From: Candidula unifasciata
Taxonomy: Eukaryota; Mollusca; Gastropoda; Stylommatophora; Geomitridae
Assembly (NCBI GenBank): GCA_905116865.2
Contig: CAJHNH020000717.1
Span: 1-64,000, forward strand
Length of the DNA stretch: 64,000 bases
Direction of reading: 5' to 3'
Shown here: one piece after another, positions 22,527-31,652 of the stretch
Numbering within the stretch: the stretch's first letter is position 1
Layout: each line of letters opens with the position of its first letter
Notes under the pieces: model-generated
The model's input: the letters and a program-made list of their open reading frames with translations, nothing else
Databases searched by the model: none
Told to the model about the DNA's origin: nothing
Made by a program: the position numbers and the translations under genes

Positions 22527-22735
22527 TACTGCTAGACAAAGCGCTGCAGCAACACATATTCGATTTCTTTGTTTTTGTTTTTATTACTGACAGGGCTGGG
22601 AAATTCTTTTGACACAGAAAGTGGAAAAAAAAGACTAAATATCTGATAGCTGTATTACTTAGACATAATTGTTCTTTTGGAAGTTATATTCGACCTTAAG
22701 ACTATGATTTAATTTTACTTAAGTCTAGACACAAC

Positions 22736-22970
22736 GACGGCTCTGTGGCTAAGTCGATCCGAACGCTTCGTAATGCCGGGATACCGGGTTCGATCCCAGC
22801 TGTGGGCCATGCGCCTTGCGTTGGTTTCGACAGTGGTATCAAGAAAGCCGACCGCCCAGCAGCCATGGTAAACTACTGGACGTAAATTTGCCTAGAAAAA
22901 CCACACAACCACAACAGCCATTGGCTGTTGGGGTTGGTTCTATAACGTCCTGTAAAGGATACTCAACCTA
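22736..22970 (+). mobile_element. SINE-A, full length, nested in a hAT
   Basis: Well preserved: box A TGGCTAAGTCG, box B GGGTTCGATCCC, body GTGGTATCAAGAAAGCCGAC and 3' end GTCCTGTAAAGGATACTCAA. It sits inside the 22194-23249 hAT element and so is younger than that element. Confidence 0.92.
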
Positions 22971-23517
22971 TACACAAAAATGGCATAGAAGACAACTCGA
23001 TCAGCCTTTCTGTTTGTACATGATAAAAGTTTTTAGCTAACGTCATTAACTACTGTCTTGTTTGCTGAATATGACTTGTGCCTGTTTGATTCTCGTCCTT
23101 GGGGTGTTAATCCTGCAGGCAGCTTCCAGGAAGAGGACAAAACTACCTACCTCCCAACCCCTTACATGATTAGGACGACTTTTTGACGGCTCACTAGAAA
23201 ATGACCCCCGTCTGCCAGTGGGCCATGGCCTATGGCTTGAAGAACACTGCTCTGGATCAGTTGGAATGTATGGGTTTTTGACACATGCTTACTGTTTCAG
23301 TGAAGCAATACGAAAGTCCGCGTTGTAAAGAACTACAGAAAAACTCAACTACAAGAGTCGGTGCAAGAATGAAAAAAAAAACTGTCTTACGATTTAATAA
23401 ACAGAGTTGTAATAGCAAACATCAGGCCATAGGGCCACAGCCTTGGTAAAATTGTAGGGTTGACAGACATAATTTCGGGTAGATAGAGCCTGCTACATTA
23501 GGACCGCTTCACCTCAT

Positions 23518-23607
23518 TCCCACGCTTTCAGACATAAAGGGCATATAGGGCTGCATCTATATTATATAGACTAATAGGCACTCGATGAGGTCGAGATCAC
23601 GCCGAGA
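23518..23607 (-). mobile_element. SINE-B 3' fragment
   Basis: TCAGACATAAAGGGCATATA, ATATAGACTAATAGGCAC and ATCACGCCGAG match the reverse complement of the SINE-B 3' part. It abuts the RNase H remnant. Confidence 0.7.
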
Positions 23608-24012
23608 CATTAGAAGTAATCACAGGAGTTGTTGGTAATGAAAGAGCTGATAGACTGGCAGGTGCCGCGTTAAATGAAGATGGCTGTCCCATAGATCACG
23701 CAGACATTGTCAGTGCCCTTAGATATAGGACGTTCCGAGGATTTTGGAAGAAACGTGTCCACATCACTGCTAAGAATACGATGATTGGGAGTAAAGATCG
23801 GTACAGCCATGCATGAGAAGCACACCGGACGCACACAGAGTCTTGTCAACCAGCATCGGACTAGCACTCTAAGCGGCGCGACGCTGTTGAATATGTTGAA
23901 AAACAAAAGTGGGGGGGGGGGGGGGGGATTTGAGAACCTATGGATGTCTCCGGATGCTGTGAAGATAATCCAACTCATAGAAGTATTCAAAATTGACACC
24001 AAGACAACATGA
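23608..24012 (+). pseudogene. RNase H domain remnant of an I-clade non-LTR retrotransposon
   Basis: The plus strand reads VITGVVGNERADRLAGAALN, matching the conserved G-x-x-GNE-x-AD end of the retroelement RNase H fold. It continues IDHADIVSALRYRTFRGFWK, then after a frameshift HTGRTQSLVNQHRTSTLSGA, a typical following block. A G-run of about 18 at 23909-23926 interrupts the last part (FENLWMSPD). Upstream RT and endonuclease are missing. Frameshifts and the homopolymer make it non-functional. Confidence 0.75.
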
Positions 24013-24310
24013 AGTCAGACGCATTGACCTGAGAGAGAGAGCGCGCGTTTTCTCAGAGAGAACCGGATGTGACGCAATTGCCTGGAATCAGAAATGAAGA
24101 CAACGATCGTCTGCCGAGAAACCCCCGGATGGCATAAATACTGCCATCACTAATCCAGATCCTGTTATCTCGGATCTGTTGTACAGGCTGGCAACTCAAT
24201 CGCTCGACGATAACTGTGCCAACACTCACCAGGCAGCAGTCTTGCAACACAAGGAACTTGTGCGTGTCTATCTCATAACACCATAGATTATCAACTAGCA
24301 AGGGGAGAGA
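24013..24310 (+). other. Possible coding remnant of unknown origin
   Basis: One plus-strand frame stays open for about 57 codons ending at 24285 and reads AITNPDPVISDLLYRLATQS and NTHQAAVLQHKELVRVYLIT, with a composition that looks protein-like. I do not recognise it. It lies between two retroelement remnants and may belong to one of them. Confidence 0.3.
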
Positions 24311-24544
24311 TGTAATCTTATGATAACATAAGATAGAGACGAAAAGATTACGCTGGATAGAAGAGCGACAATGCGATACTCATCACTCAGGGCTATGATA
24401 AACACAGCGGTAAATCAGCATAGGGAGGCCAGAGAGGAGATCTTGCAGATTAGGTAATCTAATACGGCGGAGGAAAAAGCCAAGGAGGCAGATGAATATG
24501 TGGATATAGATATTTTTTTATGGAGCCGTTTGTCAATCAATTGC

Positions 24545-24680
24545 TTCTATTTTCAGGCTGTAGAAAGTAGAATTGATGCCCCAGAGATATGGATATGCAG
24601 AAGAATAAGTCATGTTTCGCGGAAAAAGAAGTCAGATATTTTGAAGACGCTGCGATTCTGAAAGGAGAGATTCTGCAGCA
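24545..24680 (+). pseudogene. Non-LTR retrotransposon RT C-terminal fragment
   Basis: The frame reads FQAVESRIDAPEIWICRRIS followed by HVSRKKKSDILKTL. This resembles the (F)E-M-W-C-x-R-R-(M/I)-L-x-(I/V)-x-W block found after the RT thumb. Short and highly degraded. Confidence 0.55.
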
Positions 24681-24818
24681 TGTTGAATTCCAGATGTGTT
24701 ATCTTTCTCTTGGAGTTAACAACATGGGCCGAGGGAGGGATCAAGCTGCATGAACAACACGTGGTCTCTGCAGTATTGACCTGGCTTTGTGTTATGGAAA
24801 AGAGAAGCTGGAATTTCC

Positions 24819-25072
24819 ATGCCTACTATTGGTTAGTTGCGTATCCTTTACAGGACGTTGCAGAACCAACCCCAGCAACCGCTGACTGTTGTGTGGTTTC
24901 TCTAGGCAAATTTACGTCCAGCAGTTTGCAATTGCTACTGGACGGTCGGCCCCCTGATACCACTGTCGAAACCAACGTAAGGCGCATGGCCCTTAGCTGA
25001 GATCGAACCCGGCACCCCCGCATTACGAAGCGTTCGCATCGACTAAGCCACAGAGCCGACATGCCTACTATT
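24819..25072 (-). mobile_element. SINE-A, full length with perfect target duplication
   Basis: The SINE occupies 24831-25060 and is bracketed by ATGCCTACTATT at 24819-24830 and 25061-25072, a perfect 12-bp target duplication. Box A (GGCTTAGTCGATGCG) and box B (GGTTCGATCTC) are readable on the minus strand. The 3' end carries CGCAACTAACC. A well-preserved, probably recent insertion. Confidence 0.95.
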
Positions 25073-25134
25073 ACACAATGGAAAACTCCTGTGTCAGAGG
25101 ATAGAAAAACGCCAACAACCTTTTAAATGACCGA

Positions 25135-25225
25135 CAGAACGAGCTTTATTTTCACAGGGTCACAAATTGGGCTGTTAGACCCGTTTCACATTCGGCCCTT
25201 TCAAACACGCGTCTTTCTGTCCACA
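25135..25225 (-). mobile_element. Non-LTR element 3' end (same as 10345-10440)
   Basis: The minus strand reads GAAAGGGCCGAATGTGAAAC, then CCCTGTGAAAATAAAGCTCG, matching the end at 10345-10440 including the AATAAAG tail. No coding part is visible. Confidence 0.6.
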
Positions 25226-25387
25226 GGTATATGTTATCAATAGAGTCTTTTAGTTTATAAAACAATTTGCATTATTAATGTCAAGTAAAAAAATAATAAA
25301 AACACCAAAGCATGGGTAGTTAATGCCTACGTTCAAAAATGCAAACATAATTATAACACACGTATTCATTCTTGAAGGTGTCTTCAT

Positions 25388-26495
25388 GATTAGATTACAT
25401 GACCTCCAAGATCTACTCTTTACCTCCTTGTATGACCTACAGGGTATCTCTAGATTTAGATTACATGACCTCGAAGATCTCCTCTTTACCTCCTTGTATG
25501 ACCTACAGGGTATCTCTAGATTTAGATTACATGACCTCGAAGATCTCCTCTTTACCTCCCTGTGTGACCTACAGGGTATCTCTAGGATTAGATTACATGA
25601 CCTCTAAGATCTCCTCTTTACCTCCCTGTATGACCTACAGGATATCTCTAGATTTAGATTACATGACATCTAAGATCTCCTCTTTACCTCCCTGTATGAC
25701 CTACAGGATATCTCTAGATTTAGATTACATGACCTCTAAGATCTCCTCTTTACCTCCCTGTATGACCTACAAGGTATATCTAGGTTTAGATTACATGACC
25801 TCCAATTTCTCCTCTTTACCTCTATGTATGTATCGCTAGGTTTAGATTACAGGACCTCCGTGATCTCCTCTTTACCTTCCTGTATGACCTACTGGATATC
25901 TCTAGGTTTAGATTACATGAATTCGAAAATCTCATCTTTACCTCCCTGTATGACCTAAAGGGTATCTCTAGGTTTAGATTACATGACCTCCCTATCTCCT
26001 CTCTACCTCCATGTATGACCTAAACTGTATCTCTAGGTTTAGATTACATGACCTCCCTATCTCCTCTCTACCTCCCTGTATGACCTAAACTGTATCTCTA
26101 GGTTTAGATTACATGACCTCCAATTTCTTCTCTTTACCTCCCTGTATGACCTACTGGATATCTCTAGGTTTAGATTACATGACCTCCAATTTCTCCTCTT
26201 TACCTCCATGTATGTATCTCTAGGTTTAGATTAAATGACCTCCGTGATCTGCTCTTTACCTCCTTGAATGACCTACAGGGTATCTCTAGGTTTAGATTAC
26301 ATGACCTCCAAGATCTCCTCTTTACCCCCCATGTATGACCTACAGGGTATGACCTACAGGGTATCTCTAGGTTTAGATTACATGACCTCCAAGATCTCAT
26401 CTTTACCCCCCTGTATGACCTACAGGGTATGACCTACAGGGTATCTCTAGGTTTAGATTACATGACCTCCAAGATCTCCTCTTTACCTCCAGGTC
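25388..26495. repeat. 66-bp minisatellite, about 17 units
   Basis: The unit begins TTTAGATTACATGACCTCCA and includes AGATCTCCTCTTTACCTCCC and TGTATGACCTACAGGGTATC. Some units are short (missing the CCTACAGGG block) and two carry a duplicated TATGACCTACAGGG. Since 66 is a multiple of three, long frames (such as 146 codons at 25399) result; these are not genes. Confidence 0.95.
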
Positions 26496-26499
26496 CGGG

Positions 26500-26800
26500 T
26501 ATGTAATGCAAGACCTAGTTTAGTTTTGATATCAGCTGGTATGTGATAAGTGATTACCCAGCCAGTCATCATTGGGCAGCATTGACAGGCAGGTGTCATT
26601 TGACACGGTCTACGGTTGGGAATCCGTGTCATATAAATGATTTGTGTCACTACTTAACCAAGTTAGCCAGTGCAGCCGTTAAAGACGTGCAGGTGGTCTG
26701 TCAGTACCAAGAATCCTGGTGATGATGTTGATGAATTTATCTGATAATAATATGTTTATTGTCATTAAACATTTATCAAAGAAACGAACTCGTGTGGAGG
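26500..26800. other. Unassigned sequence
   Basis: No gene seen. It ends at a C-run of about 17 (26801-26817). Confidence 0.35.
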
Positions 26801-26844
26801 CCCCCCCCCCCCCCCCCTCTTTTCCCTCCTCATATTTAAAATTT

Positions 26845-26962
26845 ACTTTGCCTCCAAGATCGACCAAGCCTAACATGGTTACCAGGAAATGTGCTTAGAA
26901 GTAAAGGGGGCTGGTGTGATGTTGAACACGCCACCCGCTGAATAAAAGTATGGCCCGTGCAC
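26845..26962 (+). mobile_element. SINE-B fragment, diverged
   Basis: CAAGATCGACCAAGCC, GTGCTTAGAAGTAAAGGGGG and TGGTGTGATGTTGAACACG follow the order of the SINE-B body but are strongly diverged. Confidence 0.55.
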
Positions 26963-27467
26963 CACTGGCGGGTGCTTTTCTTTACTTGGTCTGGAAATGG
27001 GGCCGGGGGTGGGGGGGGGGGAGGTGGTGTAGTTCCTTGCAAGTGTGCAGTTGTGATGGTCATCGGCGACCATATCGCCAACTGGCTCATCGGAATAGAC
27101 GACTTCGTCGCCGGTCGGGACAGTGTTTGGGTCTGACTCCTTTGATCGCGTCAACGCTGCAGGTGTCCTTTTCAGGGTTTTTGGTGGCGTGCAATGCTAA
27201 TAACCGCGCACATAACCTAGTCATAATTATAACCTGAAGCTTCCCCTTCGGGATAGCTAGTTAAAAGTGACGATTTTATTTCAGCAAAGCACCTGCCTAC
27301 CTGTTGTGATTGTTGTTTGGATGGTGTGTGTGTGTATGTCTGTGTCTGAGTGTGTGTTTCTGTGTCGGGGTGTGTGCGTGTGTGTCGGTTAATTAATCGG
27401 TCGCTCCGTTAAACGATTGACGTGTATCTCAGTCAGACAATGGGTTTGCTGAGGGGTTAGTTTGTCA
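26963..27467. other. Unassigned sequence with a GT-rich stretch
   Basis: An imperfect GT-rich tract lies at 27325-27390. No gene recognised. Confidence 0.35.
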
Positions 27468-27472
27468 GTCAG
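27468..27472. other. Target-site duplication, left (GTCAG)
   Basis: GTCAG immediately before the left LTR matches GTCAG at 33859-33863 immediately after the right LTR. GTCAG also occurs at 27464-27468, so the pre-insertion site was GTCAGTCAG-like. Confidence 0.85.
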
Positions 27473-29678
27473 TATGACGTGACGCGTGGTTTAAATGTTT
27501 ATGTTGTTGAGTAGGGATCTTCCTTTCAACACATTCTCTCCACTAGATACACCGAACTAAAATCTGAGCTATGTTGCTCTCAGACAAAGTCCTGGATATC
27601 CAAGAAAACAGCCATATTGGCTCGTTAAGAATATTAACATTAGCTGAACTTGGTACCCACAAGAGAAGGCAAGGAATTTTAGATGTCTATCATACTTAAT
27701 GTTAATGAATTATTAGACAGGGCAAGTGATTCCTCCGTCATCTACCTTCTCCCGGTGTTATTATTAATAATTAAAGAATTATTATATTATTTGAGCCCCC
27801 ACCAAATGGTAATCTATCTTAACAGTTTAATTAAACATGTAAGAACAGACATTTGGAATTTAACAAACTATGTAGTTTAAAACTTGACATACAGCTTTAT
27901 TTACTACAATGAAATTCCCAGTTTGTTGATTTACACAAACAGTGACTGGTTAATGAAAGTACTACGCTTCAGCGAGACAAACAGCTCGGGGTTTAGAGTG
28001 GTATGATAATGATGATAAAAGGTTAACATAAAGGGGTTAACTCAACTTATAAGCCTCTGACAGCCGTGAGGAACTGTCAAGCTTGTCCAACTCTTCCTTG
28101 CCTGTTGTCTGCCTGTTTCAGCTTATTCTCCACTTCATCCCCACCTCGTTCTCCACCTCGTTCCCAGCTGGCCGAGTCTAACACATTGTAGGCTACTTCA
28201 TGGACTGATCGTCACATGGGGGCTGTAATCATGGAAACAAAACACATACGTGTAGTATCTTGACTTACACTAAGAATACATGTATCAATTAATACAACAT
28301 ATAATAATAAGATATAGCCCATCACTCCTCCTCATATTCCACATCCTCTCCAGTCTAGTCTGAAGGTCTTTTGTCTTACATGGGCGTCACATATCCTGCC
28401 TTCCCTCAAATGCTATGTCATGATAGTTGACTTTCTAAGTCTGTTGTCCGTCTTCACTCAGACTTCGAGTTGGCTGACATAGATTTGACATAAACATGTG
28501 GCGCAGGTTATGTGCTGAACCCGCAAACAATTTATATGTGCACGCTGTCCTGAATATTATCTTTCAGTGACAGTGAATTCTATACACCCAACATTCTTCC
28601 CCTGAGGTTATAAATCCCCTGTTTAGGTGAACACATTAAGTGAGCACATGGTGGGCACACAAAACGTAGCAGCATCCCTGCACATATTTGGGCATCATTT
28701 CCCACAGTCACAACTCATATTTTGGCTGATCGTGAAAACAATATAATTACATTTCATTATAGCAAATGTCATTGTTCACATCTTATTTTATACACATGAA
28801 AACATACAATGAAAAACATGTGACACAAACATACAGGAAATAGGAATAGTTTAGCAGTTCCCTAACTTGAGATACTGAATACTCACAGAACTATTTCAAG
28901 CAGAATGTGCAGACAAATTAGGAAAAGGTAGTATAGACTAAGCTTAACTCCCTAACCTAAGTATACAAGATTAATATTAATATTCACCTGGGAACTTTTC
29001 CAGCAAATGCCGAACACGACTCAACCAGGGAGAAAGTACTTTTCAACGGTAGGTCTGAGTCTGTGGCCTGCTGGCGGCACTATGAGGTAAATCTACGATG
29101 CCCGCAGTATAAGTATTAATCTATTGTCCAAATTACACTCCTCCCTTTCCTTAGTTTTTTACCCAACCCTCAAGATGATGGCTTAAGCACCGCCCCTGAG
29201 GTAACTATCAGATCACTTGGCTAACCAGTGACCTGTCACTCACAGTGAACGGCCTACAGTACGACCTTGACCAAGATAAAACATTCCTATTTGCCAAACA
29301 GCTGTTCTCTCTAGTCTTACACTGACGTGTGAAACTCCGACCTCCCGGCTCCACAATGTCTAGCGTCTACTCAATTTACCTGTTCAAAGGGCCCCCCTAA
29401 GTCTCTACAGTCTGGTCAGGAGATAACATTCTGACACTGGCGTGAGAATCCAACCTCACATCCCTAGTCTGAACCAGCGGGCTGTATTACGTAGTGTTAT
29501 GTAATTTTAAACAAAGCGCAGTGGCTTTGTCTGGGAGAAGGACTGGTAACATTTAAATCAATTTGGTTTAAAGTAATATTAGGGTAAAGGGCAGAGTAAA
29601 TATAATCCTCTCTCTTTGGAACCAGAAGAACGTATTACAAGTACTAACTTCTGGAATCACTGAGATCGTTTCGTGACA
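27473..29678 (-). repeat. 3' LTR (left copy)
   Basis: 2206 bp. In element orientation it begins TGTCACG and ends CGTCATA; the other LTR ends CGTCACA, so the terminal CA has mutated to TA here. AATAAA on the minus strand at about 27894-27899 is a candidate polyadenylation signal. A TATAAA at about 28531-28536 (minus) is a candidate promoter element; both are unproven. A 65-codon plus-strand frame at 27683 recurs in the other LTR only because the LTR is duplicated. Confidence 0.95.
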
Positions 29679-29697
29679 GGCCCTCCGTTAAGTTGGT
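29679..29697 (-). promoter_or_regulatory. Candidate polypurine tract position
   Basis: In element orientation the bases before the 3' LTR read AACGGAGGGCC. This is a short, imperfect purine stretch where the plus-strand primer is expected; it is weak compared with typical tracts. Confidence 0.4.
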
Positions 29698-29745
29698 CGC
29701 AGCCACTAAGACCAATTTTACGATACTCAGTGATTCCCAAGAATG

Positions 29746-31098
29746 TTAGTACAACCTGTCATCTCCAGTATTGTTCCAGTATTCCTTGTGGAATCGTGAT
29801 GTCCTGCATCGATGTACAGTCACCAGTTGTCCCTCATTCCAGGCTAAGTCCTTAGTCCTAGAATCATGTGGGTATTCCGAGCAGCCGCTCAGTAATATCC
29901 ATTTATCTGGAGGTTTCTTCTCCCACAGGATAAAAAATGATCTCCGCTTCAACAATGGGATTTCTCGACATCGTTGACTGACAATTCCTGTCCATTTCCT
30001 CACTTCGCCACGCCCTAGTAGCATAGGGAGGGCCTGAAGTGCTCTCTGAAAAGGATGAGTTGTAGTCAGGTAGGATTTTCTTTTCCTACATCTACAGATC
30101 CTGAAAAAAACTGTCACTAATCTCCTCTCAAATTGAGGGATATAGTCACTCATCATGACAGCATGCCGTGAGTACAACTGACCACTGACGATTTCTTGAA
30201 GGAGTGTCCACTGGTTTCCTCCTCGGTGCATCCTTTCCCTTTTACAAATTGTCCGGGTGGAATTCTCTTTCATTAAGATCAGTCCAGAATCAGAGCACGA
30301 AATCAAGTCAGGGGGTACAATCAAATCATTAGGAAACTCAGGGTTTCCTGCAGACAGTAAAGTGGCATTTCTTCGCAATGAAGTTTCCACTATCAGCTGA
30401 GATACCCCTGTCACTTCCTTCGAAGCGAAGAGTAATACAAGACCAGAATGTTGGGGTTCCCTACTACTAATGGCTTGTTCCGCTTCAGGGTCCTTCATCA
30501 GAAGTATCCCTGTCGCCCCAGCTGTACAGGATAGAGACAATTTGTCTCCCTGCACACAAGAAGTACCTTCTTCTTCATCAATGGCAAACATTTCTGTCTG
30601 TCCAGTATCAGAGTGCACAGGACTTGCAGCAATGTCCTGTTTACTCACTGTCTCTAAGGTCGTCAAGAACTTAAGAGAACTATCCTCCTTATCTGTTATC
30701 TCCGCCCTGGTCTGGCTTTCACATACCAAGTCTAGTGGAGGCAAATAAGGGGATTTGTCGCGGCCATAACAGTCAACTACTTTGGGCGAAAAGTCAGAAC
30801 TAACTATTTCTATTTTGTATGCAATCGCATCAAGGGAAATAGGGGAAACAGGTTTAGTGTTATTCCCTACATTAGTCTGCTTTACTTCTTCTTCTTGCCT
30901 CTCCGCTGCATGACGGGCAAGCATCGAGTCATATTCTTCTTTCTCCAACTGGCGCTTCTTCTCTGCAGCATTACGGGCACTCATGTAATCGAAAGTATCC
31001 ATATGGCCTTTAACAAATGATTCTAACTGTGCTCCTACTCTACCCTCAACTATCCCGCACTTCCTTACATCTTTTAGGAACTCGGTGCGTAAGTCCAT
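29746..31098 (-). CDS. Gag-like protein of a non-autonomous LTR element, 450 aa
   Basis: The only long frame in the internal region, starting about 535 nt downstream of the primer-binding site and ending 67 nt before the 3' LTR. Residues 1-36 and a charged, heptad-like stretch at about 38-74 (NAAEKKRQLEKEEYD, then ARHAAERQEEEVK) resemble the N-terminal coiled coil of metazoan Gypsy-type Gag proteins. Residues 80-280 are acidic and Ser-rich with no recognised domain. Residues 324-345 are basic (RRLVTVFFRICRCRKRKSYL). There is no C-x2-C-x4-H-x4-C knuckle, no protease D-S/T-G active site in context and no Y-x-DD. The start is the first Met and no better alternative exists upstream. The role is inferred to be particle formation or RNA packaging. 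The C-terminal half may derive from other sequence. Confidence 0.6.
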   Translation of the reverse strand: MDLRTEFLKDVRKCGIVEGRVGAQLESFVKGHMDTFDYMSARNAAEKKRQLEKEEYDSMLARHAAERQEEEVKQTNVGNNTKPVSPISLDAIAYKIEIVSSDFSPKVVDCYGRDKSPYLPPLDLVCESQTRAEITDKEDSSLKFLTTLETVSKQDIAASPVHSDTGQTEMFAIDEEEGTSCVQGDKLSLSCTAGATGILLMKDPEAEQAISSREPQHSGLVLLFASKEVTGVSQLIVETSLRRNATLLSAGNPEFPNDLIVPPDLISCSDSGLILMKENSTRTICKRERMHRGGNQWTLLQEIVSGQLYSRHAVMMSDYIPQFERRLVTVFFRICRCRKRKSYLTTTHPFQRALQALPMLLGRGEVRKWTGIVSQRCREIPLLKRRSFFILWEKKPPDKWILLSGCSEYPHDSRTKDLAWNEGQLVTVHRCRTSRFHKEYWNNTGDDRLY

Positions 31099-31633
31099 TC
31101 TATCTATTAGATCTATCTAAAGATAAAGATACTACCCCGATTCCGGAATAAAAGAATATGTCAGAGCAAGGTAAACTGGGCAAAAGAGTAGCCTATGACA
31201 GCCTCACAAAGATGTAAATGAATCAAAGTTGCCTACCAGACTGACAGCTGATAGAATAGTATAGCAGCACAGAGGATACACCGGTAAATGATATGATGTG
31301 ATTTTACATTCAGTCACTAAGCATAAGTATCAATGATATGATGTCAACATATAATGCTCTACAATCTATATCAAATGATGAAACATGCAAGCAAATATAA
31401 TAATCATCAACATTAAAATTTACTAAATAAGCAATAATCAATGGTTATGAAGTGATCAATGATAAGACATGATACTATCCATTTATTGATTTTAGTAAAA
31501 AGTTACTTATTACTCTGTACTCTCTCCCCAAGTATAAATTACTAATTTTAATTTAGACTATACTGGCAGAAGAGTTAAAGTTAAATTTAAAAAATTTACT
31601 TTCATTAGTCTAGGAGTAATTAGCCCCGTCCAA

Positions 31634-31651
31634 ATCCCGGACGAGCCCCCA
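31634..31651 (-). promoter_or_regulatory. Primer-binding site complementary to tRNA-Pro
   Basis: Read in element orientation, 18 bases TGGGGGCTCGTCCGGGAT begin one base after the 5' LTR. They are complementary to the 3' end of tRNA-Pro including its CCA, and identical to the proline primer site well known from gammaretroviruses. This fixes the element's orientation. Confidence 0.9.
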
Positions 31652-31652
31652 G

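Larger units (their letters stand above)
22186..23257. mobile_element. hAT transposon, non-autonomous, 1056 bp, with target duplication
   Basis: The element spans 22194-23249. Its left end is CAGTGTTTTTCAACCC and its right end, read inward, is CAGTGTTCTTCAAGCC. Flanks CTCTTGAT (22186-22193) and CTCTGGAT (23250-23257) are an 8-bp target duplication with one mismatch. No transposase frame is visible. It carries two later insertions, a TTAA-flanked MITE and a SINE-A. A related copy is at 40453-40858. Confidence 0.85.

Noticed and set aside
26950..27237. Overlapping frames on both strands near a G/C-run
   Set aside because: GC-rich stretch keeps frames open; nothing recognisable and no consistent coding signal.
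27683..27880. 65-codon plus-strand frame repeated at 31863
   Set aside because: Lies in the LTR, antisense to the element; duplicated only because LTRs are duplicated.
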